NCBI RefSeq assembly: GCF_003991425.1
Contig: NZ_CP034346.1
Coordinates: 4,625,501-4,689,500, forward strand
DNA length: 64,000 nucleotides
Direction of reading: 5' to 3'
From: Paenibacillus lutimineralis
Lineage (GTDB): Bacteria > Bacillota > Bacilli > Paenibacillales > Paenibacillaceae
Shown here: piece after piece, positions 20,565 to 30,127 of the stretch
How positions within the stretch are numbered: position 1 is the first letter of the stretch
How the letters are laid out: each line of letters begins with the position of its first letter
Made by a program: the position numbers and the translations under genes
Notes under the pieces: model-generated
The model's database searches: none
What the model was told of the DNA's origin: nothing
What the model saw: only the letters and a program-made list of their open reading frames with translations

Positions 20565-20981
20565 ATGGAAAACTTTGACCAAAGGAATTATACTACATAC
20601 CCTTCTTATCCTGGCCCCGCACAAGGCGGCCAACCCACCCAAATCATCAAGCATTCGGGTCCCGGCATCGCTTCCTTCATCATAAGCTTGGTAGCTTTCA
20701 TGGGCTATCTTTTCGCTACAGTGCTTGTATCGGTTGCAGCCGCCAATGTTCTGGAAAGCCCGGAAGAACTGTTCGAGGAGTATTTCATACAGCAGGGCAG
20801 CGCAGTTGCCGGAGTACTGCTACTATTGATTACCATAGTCTTAAATCTAACCTCACTCATACTAGGTATTGTCGGAATCAGCATGAAGAATCGCAAGAAA
20901 GTGTTCGCGATATTAGGCACGATTTTCTCTGCAATCCCTATACTACCGGTGATTTTCGTATTATTGTTTGCTAATCTATAA
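20565..20981 (+). CDS. DUF4190-like small membrane protein
   Basis: A 138-residue protein. A Tyr/Pro/Gly-rich cytoplasmic head (residues 1-36) is followed by a hydrophobic segment at about 37-60, an acidic loop (ESPEELFEEYF), and two more hydrophobic segments around 82-105 and 112-137. This layout is common in Firmicute DUF4190-type membrane proteins of unknown role. The start is preceded by AAAGGAG. Confidence 0.7.
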   Translation: MENFDQRNYTTYPSYPGPAQGGQPTQIIKHSGPGIASFIISLVAFMGYLFATVLVSVAAANVLESPEELFEEYFIQQGSAVAGVLLLLITIVLNLTSLILGIVGISMKNRKKVFAILGTIFSAIPILPVIFVLLFANL

Positions 20982-21001
20982 ACGTTGCTTCTATCTAATA
21001 C

Positions 21002-21039
21002 GTCTACTTTTCAGCACAGAGAAGGTTGGATGAAAGCTA
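21002..21039 (+). repeat. Short partial copy of the repeat family
   Basis: CTTTTCAGCACAGAGAAGG and the following TTGGATGAAAGCTA match the left interior of the copies at 58849-59204. Confidence 0.55.
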
Positions 21040-21072
21040 AGAACTATTAACAAATATTTAAAGGAGATGCTT

Positions 21073-21930
21073 ATGTCACAGATTAAAATATTCGCAGACA
21101 GCACCTCCGATCTGCCGGCAGATTGGATTACAAAATATGAAATAGGAATTATACCTCTCTACGTTGTATTTGGTGATACGATTTACCGGGACGGGGTCGA
21201 TATCACTCCGGAAGAGCTCTATCGTAAGGTTGAAGAGGGCGGCTCTCTGCCGAAAACCACGGCGCCATCGCCAACCGATTTCGTTAATGCTTTCAGTCCG
21301 CATATCGAGCGTGGCGAGACGATCGTCTATCTCAGCTTGTCGTCCAAGCTGTCCGCGACCTATCAGAATGCACTGATCGCAGCGGACGAACTCCTGCCAG
21401 GTCGGGTACATGTCGTCGACTCCCTGAATCTGTGCAGCGGAATCGGTCTGCTCGTCATGAAGGCCGTCAGAGCGGCTGAACAAGGTAAGACCGCAGTAGA
21501 GATTACAGCTATGTTAGAGCATACCCGACAATTGGTAGACACTGAATTTGTTATAGATACTCTAGAGTATCTATACAAAGGCGGACGCTGCTCTGGCATG
21601 CAGAACTTCATCGGCAGTCTGCTGAAGATCCGGCCAATCCTTAAGGTTGTTGACGGTTCTATCATCCCCGCATACAAAGTACGCGGCAAGAAAGACAAAG
21701 CCGTTCAGAAAATGCTGGATAACGCACTTGCAAATCTTGACGCAATGGATAATGATGTAATTATTGTCGTACACACGCTTGCTGAGGAAGAAGCCCTCTA
21801 CTTAGCGTCCGTATTAAAAGAGAAGACCGGCGCGCGTGAAGTAGCGCTCTCCCAAGCAGGATGCGTTATTTCGAGTCATTGTGGCCCACATACGGTAGCA
21901 ATCATGTATACTAAGAAGTCTGAGGCCTGA
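21073..21930 (+). CDS. DegV family fatty-acid-binding protein, copy 1
   Basis: A 285-residue DegV/FakB-type protein. DSTSDLP near the N-terminus, the TTAPSPTDF loop and LSSKLSATYQNA are family motifs that bind the fatty-acid carboxylate. ATG at 21073 is used because AAAGGAG is 6 nt upstream and overlaps the earlier ATG. FakB proteins present fatty acids to the kinase FakA for phospholipid synthesis; the kinase is not in this window. It is followed in 50 bp by a close paralog. Confidence 0.92.
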   Translation: MSQIKIFADSTSDLPADWITKYEIGIIPLYVVFGDTIYRDGVDITPEELYRKVEEGGSLPKTTAPSPTDFVNAFSPHIERGETIVYLSLSSKLSATYQNALIAADELLPGRVHVVDSLNLCSGIGLLVMKAVRAAEQGKTAVEITAMLEHTRQLVDTEFVIDTLEYLYKGGRCSGMQNFIGSLLKIRPILKVVDGSIIPAYKVRGKKDKAVQKMLDNALANLDAMDNDVIIVVHTLAEEEALYLASVLKEKTGAREVALSQAGCVISSHCGPHTVAIMYTKKSEA

Positions 21931-21980
21931 CGGATCAGACAGCATAAGGCCTAACTAAAACATATAAGGAGGACTACACA

Positions 21981-22835
21981 ATGGGAAACCTCAAAATATT
22001 CGCTGACAGCACATGTGACCTGCCATCCGATTGGATTGGGAAATATGACATTGGAATTATTCCCCTGTATGTCACCTTTGATCAGCAGACCTATAAAGAT
22101 GGCGTTGACCTGGATACCCCGATGTTATATCAGAAGGTAAGCGAGACCAAGAAGCTGCCGAAGACGGCTGCCCCTTCACCCGCTGACTTCATTCAGGCCT
22201 TCACTCCAGCCATCAACGAAGGCAAGGATATTCTCTATATAAGCTTGTCGTCCGAGCTCTCCTCTACTTATCAGAACGCACTGATCGCAGCAACTGAATT
22301 CCCCGAGGGACAAGTTCGTGTATTTGATTCGCTAAACCTGTCCACCGGCATCGGTCTGCAGGTGATGAAGGCATATAGAGCAGCCGAAGCAGGCAAGAGC
22401 ATCGAAGAGATCATGGACCTCCTGCACAGAACTCGCCCGCAGGTGGAGACGGAATTCGTGATCGATTCCCTCGACTATCTCTACAAAGGCGGACGCTGCT
22501 CTGGGATGCAGAACCTGGTCGGTAGCCTACTCAAGATCCGTCCGGTCATCAAAGTAATCGATGGGAAAATGACCCCCGCCTACAAAGTGCGCGGCAGTCG
22601 TGAGAAGGCTCTTCATCAAATGTTGGACAACGCGCTTGCCCGCATCGATGATATGGACAATGACCTGATCTTCGTGACTCATTCGCTGGCGGATGAAGAT
22701 GCCGACCAATTGAAGAGCATTCTGCAGGAGAAGACCGGAGCTAGAGAAGTCGCCATCTCCAAGGCAGGCTGCGTCATCTCAAGCCATTGTGGTGCGAAGA
22801 CGATCGGCATTCTGTACACGAAGAGAACAAGCTAA
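21981..22835 (+). CDS. DegV family fatty-acid-binding protein, copy 2
   Basis: A 284-residue paralog of the preceding gene with the same motifs (DSTCDLP, TAAPSPADF, LSSELSSTYQNA). The C-terminal ISSHCG region is nearly the same. AAGGAGG precedes the ATG. The pair probably arose by tandem duplication and may differ in acyl-chain preference, as FakB1/FakB2 do (inference). A strong terminator follows. Confidence 0.92.
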   Translation: MGNLKIFADSTCDLPSDWIGKYDIGIIPLYVTFDQQTYKDGVDLDTPMLYQKVSETKKLPKTAAPSPADFIQAFTPAINEGKDILYISLSSELSSTYQNALIAATEFPEGQVRVFDSLNLSTGIGLQVMKAYRAAEAGKSIEEIMDLLHRTRPQVETEFVIDSLDYLYKGGRCSGMQNLVGSLLKIRPVIKVIDGKMTPAYKVRGSREKALHQMLDNALARIDDMDNDLIFVTHSLADEDADQLKSILQEKTGAREVAISKAGCVISSHCGAKTIGILYTKRTS

Positions 22836-22880
22836 CTTTCTAGCTTGACGCTTAAGAGTACAAACATAGATAAAATAAAG

Positions 22881-22907
22881 ACCCGCCTAGATAGGCGGGT
22901 TTTTATT
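22881..22907 (+). terminator. Terminator of the degV pair
   Basis: ACCCGCCTA/TAGGCGGGT stem followed by a T-rich tail. Confidence 0.92.
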
Positions 22908-22916
22908 CGCGGAACC

Positions 22917-23312
22917 TTCTCTAACGAAACAGGATATCGCTATTTGGGCCAACAAGAGCAGTAAATCATTTTAACGAAACTGGGGATCGCTATTGAAGCA
23001 AATAGGCTGCTAAAAGTCTGGATTTCATTCAAATAACAATCTGTAGTTTCGTTAGATTTAATTTTCCGCTGTTTTTGTGCCAATAACATTCTGTAGTTTC
23101 GTTAGAGTTTGAAAGAGCCTGTACTGTACGATTCTTTTGCCTTCTCTAACGAAACTGGGGATCGCTATTGAAGCAAATAAGTGGCTAATAGTCGGGATTT
23201 CGTTCAAATAACGTTCCGTAGTTTCGTTAGATCTAATTCCCTGCTATTTTAGGGCCAATAACGATCTGTAGTTTCGTTAGAGTTTGAAATCGCCCGTACT
23301 GTACGATTCTTT
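22917..23312. repeat. TAACGAAAC repeat cluster A (50-bp period, both orientations)
   Basis: Direct units begin with CTAACGAAAC at 22921, 22972 and 23146. Inverted units end in GTTTCGTTAG near 23055, 23105, 23230 and 23280. Adjacent same-orientation units are about 50 bp apart. A roughly 172-bp block (22972-23140) is duplicated as 23146-23311. Direct and inverted units can pair through TAACGAAACT...TATTTG and CAAATA...AGTTTCGTTA arms. No coding potential is seen. Confidence 0.8.
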
Positions 23313-23324
23313 TAACCATCTGCA

Positions 23325-23515
23325 AACCTGCAAAAATGCAGGTTTTGAGTCATCCTATATGCTCCACAGGTCCTCATTCCTGCAAAATTGCAGTTGTTTC
23401 TTAGAAAACGGCTGATCCAAGACGTAATCGAATGAATCACCTGTATTTCTGCAGATTTTTTGCTAACAAAGGCTGATTTCAGAAGAAGAAAACTGCATTT
23501 TTGCAGTTTTCTTCT
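23325..23515. repeat. Cluster of TGCA-centred palindromes
   Basis: Four palindromes occur: AACCTGCAAAAATGCAGGTT (23325-23344), CTGCAAAATTGCAG (23380-23393), CTGTATTTCTGCAG (23441-23454), and a long hairpin whose arms end in AAAACTGCA/TGCAGTTTT (23481-23515). The last could terminate spoVR on the minus strand. Confidence 0.65.
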
Positions 23516-23593
23516 GAATCTTTAAACTTGGATGATACCCTCAAAATATCCCTCACAAACAGCTCTGAGCGGCTCCTGGCCCCTGACAATTCG

Positions 23594-25024
23594 CTAGACA
23601 ATCCTCCGGCTCACTTTATTGCCCTCATAGCTGAACTGAGCGCACTTGTTCTCGACGATCGTCTCTAGATGGACGGGTCTGCCCCAGAGCGTGTAGACAT
23701 AAGGTAGAGTACGCTCCAAATATTTAAGGTCCAGCTCAAGACCGTCATATTGATGCTTCAACAGCAGCTCACCAGACCGGTTATAATCTCCGTCCTTCAC
23801 GACAACGTAAGGAAATCCACCGTTCATGCGGGAGACGACTAGTTGATCACGTACATTCTCCCACCCCTTGTCGGTGATTTTCCATTCGGGCCCCTGCTTC
23901 TCGAAAATATATAGATCCAGATCATTTACTAACTGCTTCGTCAAATAGCTGCGCAGGAAAGAAATATCTGAATCGAGCTCCCGCACCTCGAAGATTTTCT
24001 CTCGTCCCTGCCCAGGAACCCGCCCGAATCTCGTTCGTTCCTCTTCTGTCGGCTCGTTCCACCGCCGTTCGATATCCTCAAAGATTTTTAGGCCGAGGTA
24101 ATAGGGATTCAGACTCTGCGAAGGCTGCACAACAGAAGCGTTAAGCTTGGCGAATTCGATGGTCTCCTCACTGCTCAGATCCATCTCGCGCAATATACGC
24201 TGATGCCAGTAAGAGGCCCAGCCTTCATTCATGATCTTCGTCTCCATCTGCGGCCAGAAATAGAGCATTTCCTCGCGCAGCATACTCATAATATCCCGCT
24301 GCCAGTCCTCCAGATGCTCCGAATACTCCTGGATGAACCAGAGAATATCCTTCTCCTGCTCCGGTGGGAAAGGAACTGAATCCTTGCTGCCCGAGAGCGC
24401 CACGCCCTGATTCTCCAGCTCCCACAGATCGTCATACTCTCCCTGCCGGGCCGGCGCCTTCTTCTTCTCCTTGGCTTGGCGCTGCTTCTCTTCCATTTGC
24501 TGTCGCTTATCATAACGATGTGGCTTAATTAGCTGCGGATCGACATGCTCCTGAATGGCTAGAACAGCATCGATGAATGCCTCTACCTTGCCTGCACCAT
24601 GAATCAGCTCGTAACGATTAATCCGCTCTGCCGTCGCGGACATACTCTCAACCATATCGCGATTCGTAGCCGAGAAGCGAAGGTTGTTCTTGAAGAAGTC
24701 GCAGTGAGCCAGCACATGGGCGATGATCAGCTTATTCTGTATCAGCGAATTGCCCTCCAGCAGAAAGGCATAACATGGATTGGAATTAATGACGAGCTCA
24801 TAAATTTTGCTTAATCCAAAGTCATACTGCATCTTCATTTTATTGAAGGTTTTTCCGAAGCTCCAATGACTGAAGCGAGTCGGCATCCCATAAGCCCCGA
24901 AGGTGTAGATGATGTCAGCCGGGCAGATCTCATAACGCATCGGATAATAATCCAGCCCGAATCCATCGGCGATCTCCATAATTTCCCGAATCGAATACTC
25001 CAACTGTTCCAGCTCAGCCGCCAC
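23594..25024 (-). CDS. spoVR: SpoVR family protein
   Basis: A 476-residue cytosolic protein close in length to Bacillus SpoVR (involved in spore cortex formation). Conserved stretches [31 protein letters not shown] and [13 protein letters not shown] are present; the latter resembles a metalloprotease-like HExxH variant region. GTG start at 25024 follows GGAGG and lies one base after the yhbH stop, so the two are translationally coupled. SpoVR, YhbH and PrkA correspond to the enterobacterial YcgB-YeaH-YeaG group. Confidence 0.95.
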   Translation of the reverse strand: MAAELEQLEYSIREIMEIADGFGLDYYPMRYEICPADIIYTFGAYGMPTRFSHWSFGKTFNKMKMQYDFGLSKIYELVINSNPCYAFLLEGNSLIQNKLIIAHVLAHCDFFKNNLRFSATNRDMVESMSATAERINRYELIHGAGKVEAFIDAVLAIQEHVDPQLIKPHRYDKRQQMEEKQRQAKEKKKAPARQGEYDDLWELENQGVALSGSKDSVPFPPEQEKDILWFIQEYSEHLEDWQRDIMSMLREEMLYFWPQMETKIMNEGWASYWHQRILREMDLSSEETIEFAKLNASVVQPSQSLNPYYLGLKIFEDIERRWNEPTEEERTRFGRVPGQGREKIFEVRELDSDISFLRSYLTKQLVNDLDLYIFEKQGPEWKITDKGWENVRDQLVVSRMNGGFPYVVVKDGDYNRSGELLLKHQYDGLELDLKYLERTLPYVYTLWGRPVHLETIVENKCAQFSYEGNKVSRRIV

Positions 25025-25025
25025 G

Positions 25026-26198
25026 TTATTTGCCTCCTTCCCGTTTGTGGAAAAAGCGTTTCAAGGCCTGATGCACCTCACCCTTCTCCTTAATCACATA
25101 GTACAGGAACCGTTCATGCTTCAAATTGCGATAAGCGGACATTAAGGTGCTGCCGCGGTTGTATTGATTAACCTCCCCATAACCGAACATGTTCGAGCGC
25201 TTCAGGAGCTCATTAATAAGCCTAGTGCAACGTTCATTGTCTGAAGTCAGATTATCGCCATCGGAGAAATGGAAGGGATAAATATTGTAGCTGGACGGAG
25301 GATACCGTTCATCTATAATCTCCAGCGCCTTCTGATAGACGGACGAGCAGATCGTTCCGCCGCTCTCGCCGCGAGTGAAGAAATCCTGCTCGCTGACCTC
25401 CTTGGCTTCCGTATGATGGGCCAGGAACACGATTTCCACCTTCTCATACTGCCGACGTAGAAACCGGGTCATCCAGAAGAAGAAGCTGCGAGCACAGTAC
25501 TTCTCAAAATTGCCCATAGATCCACTCGTATCCATCATGGCAATAATGACCGCATTAGAGCGAGGAACCTTGACATCCTCCCATGTCTTATAGCGCAGAT
25601 CGTCCGGCGAGATGCCATGGATACCCGGAGAGCCAGAGGTCGCATTGCGACGCAGGTTTTCTAGAATCGTTCGTTTCTTGTCGATGTTGGACATTAGTCC
25701 CTTCTTGCGGACATCGTTAAATCGGAAGGAGACCGTCTCCATCTCCTCTTTATCCTTATCCTCAATAAAAGGGAGCTCCAATTCATTGAACAGCATATCC
25801 TCTAGTTCTTCGATGCTGATCTCGGCTTCTACGACATCATGCCCGGGCTGATTGCCTGCTTTCCCTCCTTTGCCAGCATTCTTCGGTTGATCCTGAGCCA
25901 GCACATCACCAACTTCGCTGTCCCCATTCCCTTGCCCGACATGCTTCTGCTTCTGAAAATTATGGATGAAGCGGTATTCCTCCAAGTTGCGCAGTGGAAC
26001 CTTAATAATCTGCTTGCCGTCCGACATGATGATATTCTCTTCCGTAATCAGGTCCGGCAGATTCTGCCGAATGACTTCCCGCACCTTCTCCTGGTGGCGC
26101 TGCTGATCCTGATAGCCTTTGCGATGCAGCGACCAATCTTCCTTGGAGACGACGAAGTTGAACTTATTCTGTTCAAATGAAGATGACACAGTGGGCAC
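25026..26198 (-). CDS. yhbH: DUF444 protein YhbH
   Basis: A 390-residue protein of the YeaH/YhbH family. It has a VWA-like domain with a MIDAS-type motif (MMDTSGSMG) near residue 210. The family is linked to the kinase PrkA and to sporulation; the exact activity is unknown. It forms an operon with spoVR. The ATG follows a GGAGGTG site. Confidence 0.95.
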   Translation of the reverse strand: MPTVSSSFEQNKFNFVVSKEDWSLHRKGYQDQQRHQEKVREVIRQNLPDLITEENIIMSDGKQIIKVPLRNLEEYRFIHNFQKQKHVGQGNGDSEVGDVLAQDQPKNAGKGGKAGNQPGHDVVEAEISIEELEDMLFNELELPFIEDKDKEEMETVSFRFNDVRKKGLMSNIDKKRTILENLRRNATSGSPGIHGISPDDLRYKTWEDVKVPRSNAVIIAMMDTSGSMGNFEKYCARSFFFWMTRFLRRQYEKVEIVFLAHHTEAKEVSEQDFFTRGESGGTICSSVYQKALEIIDERYPPSSYNIYPFHFSDGDNLTSDNERCTRLINELLKRSNMFGYGEVNQYNRGSTLMSAYRNLKHERFLYYVIKEKGEVHQALKRFFHKREGGK

Positions 26199-26327
26199 CT
26201 CCCTATTGGAATGTCAGGGGATTAAAAAGTAGCTGTAACTAAGTATATTCACGCGGCGCGGTGATATGTGAGGGAGAAGCAACGCAAAAATAGCCCATTG
26301 GCCGAAATAGAGTAGGGCTGCTATAAC

Positions 26328-26360
26328 AAATAAAACCACCGGAACTTCAGTCCGGTGGTT
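26328..26360 (-). terminator. Terminator of the amino-sugar operon
   Basis: ACCACCGGA/TCCGGTGGT stem with TTTTATTTG following on the minus strand. Confidence 0.88.
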
Positions 26361-26389
26361 TATACATGATCTAGTCTATACGTTGCAAA

Positions 26390-28174
26390 TTACTGATCTT
26401 CGGAATCCGATAGGTCGCCAAGCGCAACCGCATACATATACCATGAAGCATGCGGCAGCCACTGCTCGCCCCAGCGCCAATTATCATCAACAACACCAGG
26501 TTCAGATTTGACGAATAATTCGATGTCCTCCTCATCGGTTAATCCAGAAGTAATGCCATTGCAGATTCCCCCCGGACAGTTCATATAGTCGAACCCATTT
26601 ACAAAATGATACTGCGGATTGTTCCGCCCGGAGCCCTGCAGCATGCAGCTGTCAAATGGATTAAGTCCAAGAATCCAGCTCAACTGGGCGTCGGCATAAG
26701 CTAACAGCCTTTCCTTAAACTCAGCATCCTTAGCTTCGGTCAACTGCTTGGCCAGCAGTCTGGCTGCTACGGCTAAAGACGCAAGGCGCGCGTTCTCCCC
26801 TTGCCACCAAGGTGAGACCTCTGTCTGATGCGGCAAGAAATAAGAAGTATATCTCCGTCCATCACTACTCTGTACCCATTGTCTCGCCAGCCCGAATGGA
26901 TTAGCAACCTCTGCGGTAATCCTCAGTTCAGATTCCATAACCCGAAGGGCCGCCTCCATTACCTTGCTACGGCGCGATGGATTCTTCTCAATCTGCAAAT
27001 AGTTCAGCAGCGCTACTACCGGAAGGCCGGCATCCGAAGCATGGAAGAACGGGCGTCCCTCCTCATTGGCGCTCCAATAGCAGCCCCACTCTGCACTTGG
27101 TTTTAAATAACCGATTAACCGCTCAGCGCTCTCGCCTGCCTGTTTCAGATAATCTGGATCCAGAGAGGCCTGGTACAATTCAACTAACGCGGTTAACATG
27201 CAATATTCATCTAACAGATTCGGCTTGCCATCATTCAAATACTTGGCATTATTCTCTGCAAGATATTCATACGACTCACGGGCTGCCTGCAAATATTGCT
27301 CGCGCAAATAATCGCCAGGGTAGGCGTGCCGGCTCGCAGAAGCCAGCGCAGCGATGGCAAATCCAGCGCCTTGACGGAATCCTGTCTCATAGGACTCATC
27401 GGTAATCACTTCAACATCAGCCGTAGCCGCTGCTCCGAACTGGGAGGAAGAATTCTTGTACAGGAACGAGATCCTCCGGTCCTCCGCCTTCATGAACTCT
27501 CCGCTGCGTCTGATCGAGCGGAAGAAACTGCCCGAGGGAGCCCTCATTCGGAACATATAATCCGCACCATACATCGCTTCATCTAACAGTCTGCGCTTGA
27601 ATTGGTAATAATGCCGATTCCCCGATTCCTCGAGCAGCTCATGCGCCTTGAATAGAACCCATGCCGTAAAGGAACCTTGCTGCGGATTGAAATAAGTCGC
27701 ATGCGACAGATGTGATAGATGCTTGCCATAATCCCCGGTCGCATCGTACCAACCCCCGTGCAAGTCATGTCGTCCTTCTCGCTCCCCAGCGAATGGGATA
27801 TCCCGGTCTGCCCGGTCAAAATCTCCGCTGCACCGCTGAGCTTTGAAATAGAAGATGACATCCGATAGACTTTGCTTTCCAAGCAAATGATCTTCTACAG
27901 CAAAATCATAGGAACGAATGACACCCTTCGTCGTATCACATTCGATTACATATCGCCCCTCGGCCTGCAACCCATCAAAATTAGCCGTCCAGAAATGCCA
28001 ATCCCTCCATCTTTCCACCGTTCCACAGCGCTGAGCACTTCCGGAATAGAGCGTCTGCCCGCTCGCCTGATCCACAACTCGGAAGCTGCTGACCTCATCT
28101 GTGCTGCCGCCCATGATGACAGCATGCTTTGTTCCCTTTCGCTCATATCCGATATGATTAATTAATATTTTCAT
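26390..28174 (-). CDS. GH9 family glycoside hydrolase, probably cytosolic exo-glucosaminidase or oligosaccharide hydrolase
   Basis: A 594-residue protein. Residues 1-95 form an Ig-like CelD_N domain (NHIGYERKGTKHAVI). The (alpha/alpha)6 GH9 catalytic domain follows with GGWYDATGDYGKH, which carries the usual catalytic Asp. The C-terminal NPFDSCMLQGSGRNNPQYHF and PGGICNGI motifs are typical. It has no signal peptide, so it acts on imported oligosaccharides. GH9 contains cellulases and exo-beta-glucosaminidases. Linkage to nagB-like and ROK genes favours glucosamine substrates (inference); beta-glucans remain possible. Confidence 0.85.
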   Translation of the reverse strand: MKILINHIGYERKGTKHAVIMGGSTDEVSSFRVVDQASGQTLYSGSAQRCGTVERWRDWHFWTANFDGLQAEGRYVIECDTTKGVIRSYDFAVEDHLLGKQSLSDVIFYFKAQRCSGDFDRADRDIPFAGEREGRHDLHGGWYDATGDYGKHLSHLSHATYFNPQQGSFTAWVLFKAHELLEESGNRHYYQFKRRLLDEAMYGADYMFRMRAPSGSFFRSIRRSGEFMKAEDRRISFLYKNSSSQFGAAATADVEVITDESYETGFRQGAGFAIAALASASRHAYPGDYLREQYLQAARESYEYLAENNAKYLNDGKPNLLDEYCMLTALVELYQASLDPDYLKQAGESAERLIGYLKPSAEWGCYWSANEEGRPFFHASDAGLPVVALLNYLQIEKNPSRRSKVMEAALRVMESELRITAEVANPFGLARQWVQSSDGRRYTSYFLPHQTEVSPWWQGENARLASLAVAARLLAKQLTEAKDAEFKERLLAYADAQLSWILGLNPFDSCMLQGSGRNNPQYHFVNGFDYMNCPGGICNGITSGLTDEEDIELFVKSEPGVVDDNWRWGEQWLPHASWYMYAVALGDLSDSEDQ

Positions 28175-28266
28175 CCAGCCATCGTCCTCTCTCCCAAGCT
28201 ACTCACATCATTTATTAGTTGAAATCATGTTTGTCCGAATGAGGCATTCGGGGAAAATGTACGTAG

Positions 28267-29238
28267 TTACCCAATCTTCTCGTAGTCCCATGCCAGACAG
28301 GCCGCTCCCAGCAATCCGGTCACCTGTGGACCGAGCTCGGTGAGTGAGATCTCCTTCAGCCCTCTCCTAGACACCCCGATCGTATTCTGATATATAAAAT
28401 CACTAAGCTCCTTCAACAGCCAGCTATCCCTCATCACTCCACCACCGAGAATAATCGCTTCTGGGTTGAGGATATTCACCAGATTAACCAGCCCGATCCC
28501 GATCGACCAGATGAACTCTTTATGTATCTTCATCGATAGTGGATCTCCCTTACGCGCCTCTCTAAAAATATCCACGGAAGTAATATTACCTGATTGAATG
28601 AGAGGGGCCAGTCTCGAATCCGGATAGTCGCTAATCCAACGGATTGCCCGGTTGATCATCCCGCCTCCTGATGCGGCAGATTCCAGACACCAGCTACTCC
28701 CACACATACACTGCTCCATATCACGTCCGACGAAGGTATGACCGATCTCCCCAGCATAATTGGAGGCTCCCCTAATCAGCCTGCCGTCACTAATGATCCC
28801 CGCGGCAATTCCAGTGCCGACATTAACATATAGAAAATGGCGATACTCCCGGCCTTTGCCGAGATGAAGCTCAGCCAGAGCCGCCGTATGTACATCATTA
28901 TCGATTGCTACATTCATTCCGTAGCGTTGCTTCAGATCATCCCTGAAGCGAATCATTTCCATCCCGGGCACCCTCATCGTCCCGAGCCAGTCCCCTTGTT
29001 CAAAATCAACGTGGCCGAACACGCCAATTCCGATATTTACAGACATATTCTCTTCACGGCGTCCATGGATATAATCCGCAATGGAACGATAGATACTACC
29101 CTTCAGCGAGGACTCCGTGCTAAGATCGATCCCGTATCTGGCATGATGAATAATATCACCCTGACGCGTTACCGACCCGATCAATATTTTCGTCGCACCA
29201 ATATCAATTCCTACAGTTACCGGCTCATCAACACGCAT
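28267..29238 (-). CDS. ROK family sugar kinase
   Basis: A 323-residue ROK protein without an N-terminal HTH, so a kinase rather than a repressor. GIDIGATK is the phosphate-binding motif, GEIGHTFVG holds the substrate Glu/His, and CMCGSSWCLE is the zinc motif. IDNDVHTAALAE supplies the catalytic Asp. Such enzymes phosphorylate glucose, N-acetylglucosamine, N-acetylmannosamine or glucosamine. The operon partners point to glucosamine or its acetyl form (inference). It lies 44 bp after the nagB-like gene. Confidence 0.88.
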   Translation of the reverse strand: MRVDEPVTVGIDIGATKILIGSVTRQGDIIHHARYGIDLSTESSLKGSIYRSIADYIHGRREENMSVNIGIGVFGHVDFEQGDWLGTMRVPGMEMIRFRDDLKQRYGMNVAIDNDVHTAALAELHLGKGREYRHFLYVNVGTGIAAGIISDGRLIRGASNYAGEIGHTFVGRDMEQCMCGSSWCLESAASGGGMINRAIRWISDYPDSRLAPLIQSGNITSVDIFREARKGDPLSMKIHKEFIWSIGIGLVNLVNILNPEAIILGGGVMRDSWLLKELSDFIYQNTIGVSRRGLKEISLTELGPQVTGLLGAACLAWDYEKIG

Positions 29239-29282
29239 TTGGCTAGATCTCCTTTCTATTTATCCCTGGATCTGAATCGTGA

Positions 29283-30005
29283 CTACAGTAGTTCAGCTGC
29301 TGCCTTATCCATAATAATCGTCAAGCTAGGATGCAGCTGCAGAACAGAGGCCGGAACATCTGTAGTTATCGGCCCCATTAAGGCCTGCCTAATGATCTCG
29401 GACTTGCCCTTCCCTTTTGCCAGGAGCAAAATCTGCTTCGATCTCATAATCCGTCGGATTCCTACGGTAATCCCTTGTTCAGGTACGCTGCCGACTGTGC
29501 CGAAGAATCCGGCCTTATCCTGCGTTGTGCGACTAGCTAGATTAATTACATGTGTATCCAGATGGAAAGGGGTTCCCGGCTCATTAAATCCAATATGCCC
29601 ATTGCTCCCAATCCCGAGAATCTCAAGATCAACTGGATACGCATCAAGAAGTCTATCGTAGGTATAACAAGCCTGCTGCAGATCTTCGTCCATGCCGTCC
29701 GGCATATAAATATGGTCGCTCTGCAAGCCGATAGGGTTCAGTACCTGGTGGCGAATCCGATAGCTGACACTTCGCGGATCATCTGGAGATAGACCGACAT
29801 ACTCGTCCAATGTAAACGCCTTCATTTTTGAAAAATCAATACGCCATTGACGACACAACTGGGACAACTCCCGATGAACTCCAACCGTAGTCTCGCCTCC
29901 CGCAAAGGTAATTACGCTCTCTGGCTTCGCTACAACCTGCTTTGTAATTTCAAGTGCAGACGCAATATGAAACTGTTCTTCTGTATCTTCCACAATGATC
30001 CTCAT
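29283..30005 (-). CDS. nagB: Glucosamine-6-phosphate deaminase NagB-like
   Basis: A 240-residue protein of the NagB/RpiA/6PGL superfamily. TFAGGETTVGVHRELSQL, LDEYVGLSPDDPRSVSYR and LGIGSNGHIGFNEPG are deaminase motifs, with the catalytic His and Glu present; Asn replaces one Asp as in some Bacillus enzymes. The ATG at 30005 follows GGGAGG; the upstream ATG at 30032 has no site. It converts GlcN-6-P to Fru-6-P and ammonia. It is first in the operon with ROK and GH9 genes. Confidence 0.88.
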   Translation of the reverse strand: MRIIVEDTEEQFHIASALEITKQVVAKPESVITFAGGETTVGVHRELSQLCRQWRIDFSKMKAFTLDEYVGLSPDDPRSVSYRIRHQVLNPIGLQSDHIYMPDGMDEDLQQACYTYDRLLDAYPVDLEILGIGSNGHIGFNEPGTPFHLDTHVINLASRTTQDKAGFFGTVGSVPEQGITVGIRRIMRSKQILLLAKGKGKSEIIRQALMGPITTDVPASVLQLHPSLTIIMDKAAAELL

Positions 30006-30050
30006 GAAGCACCTCCCAAGATGTGTAATCACCTCTATATTACCCCCTCT

Positions 30051-30069
30051 CTACCTGGAAGTGAGGTAG
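30051..30069. promoter_or_regulatory. Inverted repeat before the nagB-like operon
   Basis: CTACCT and AGGTAG separated by 7 bp, about 50 bp before the start codon and next to a TAATAT box. It may be an operator; no regulator gene is nearby. Confidence 0.3.
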
Positions 30070-30100
30070 AAAATCTTCTAATAAGGGGTTAATATTCTAC

Positions 30101-30127
30101 AAAAAGAGCCGTCTATTTTGACAGCTC
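30101..30127 (-). terminator. Terminator overlapping the yitT stop
   Basis: GAGCTGTC pairs imperfectly with GACGGCTC, followed by TTTTTG on the minus strand. Confidence 0.6.

Noticed and set aside
22881..23515. A replication or partition origin in the repeat-rich gap
   Set aside because: No DnaA boxes, parS-like sites or origin genes are seen nearby.
29283..30005. 6-phosphogluconolactonase instead of NagB
   Set aside because: The GHIGFNEPG and DEYVGL motifs and operon partners fit the deaminase.
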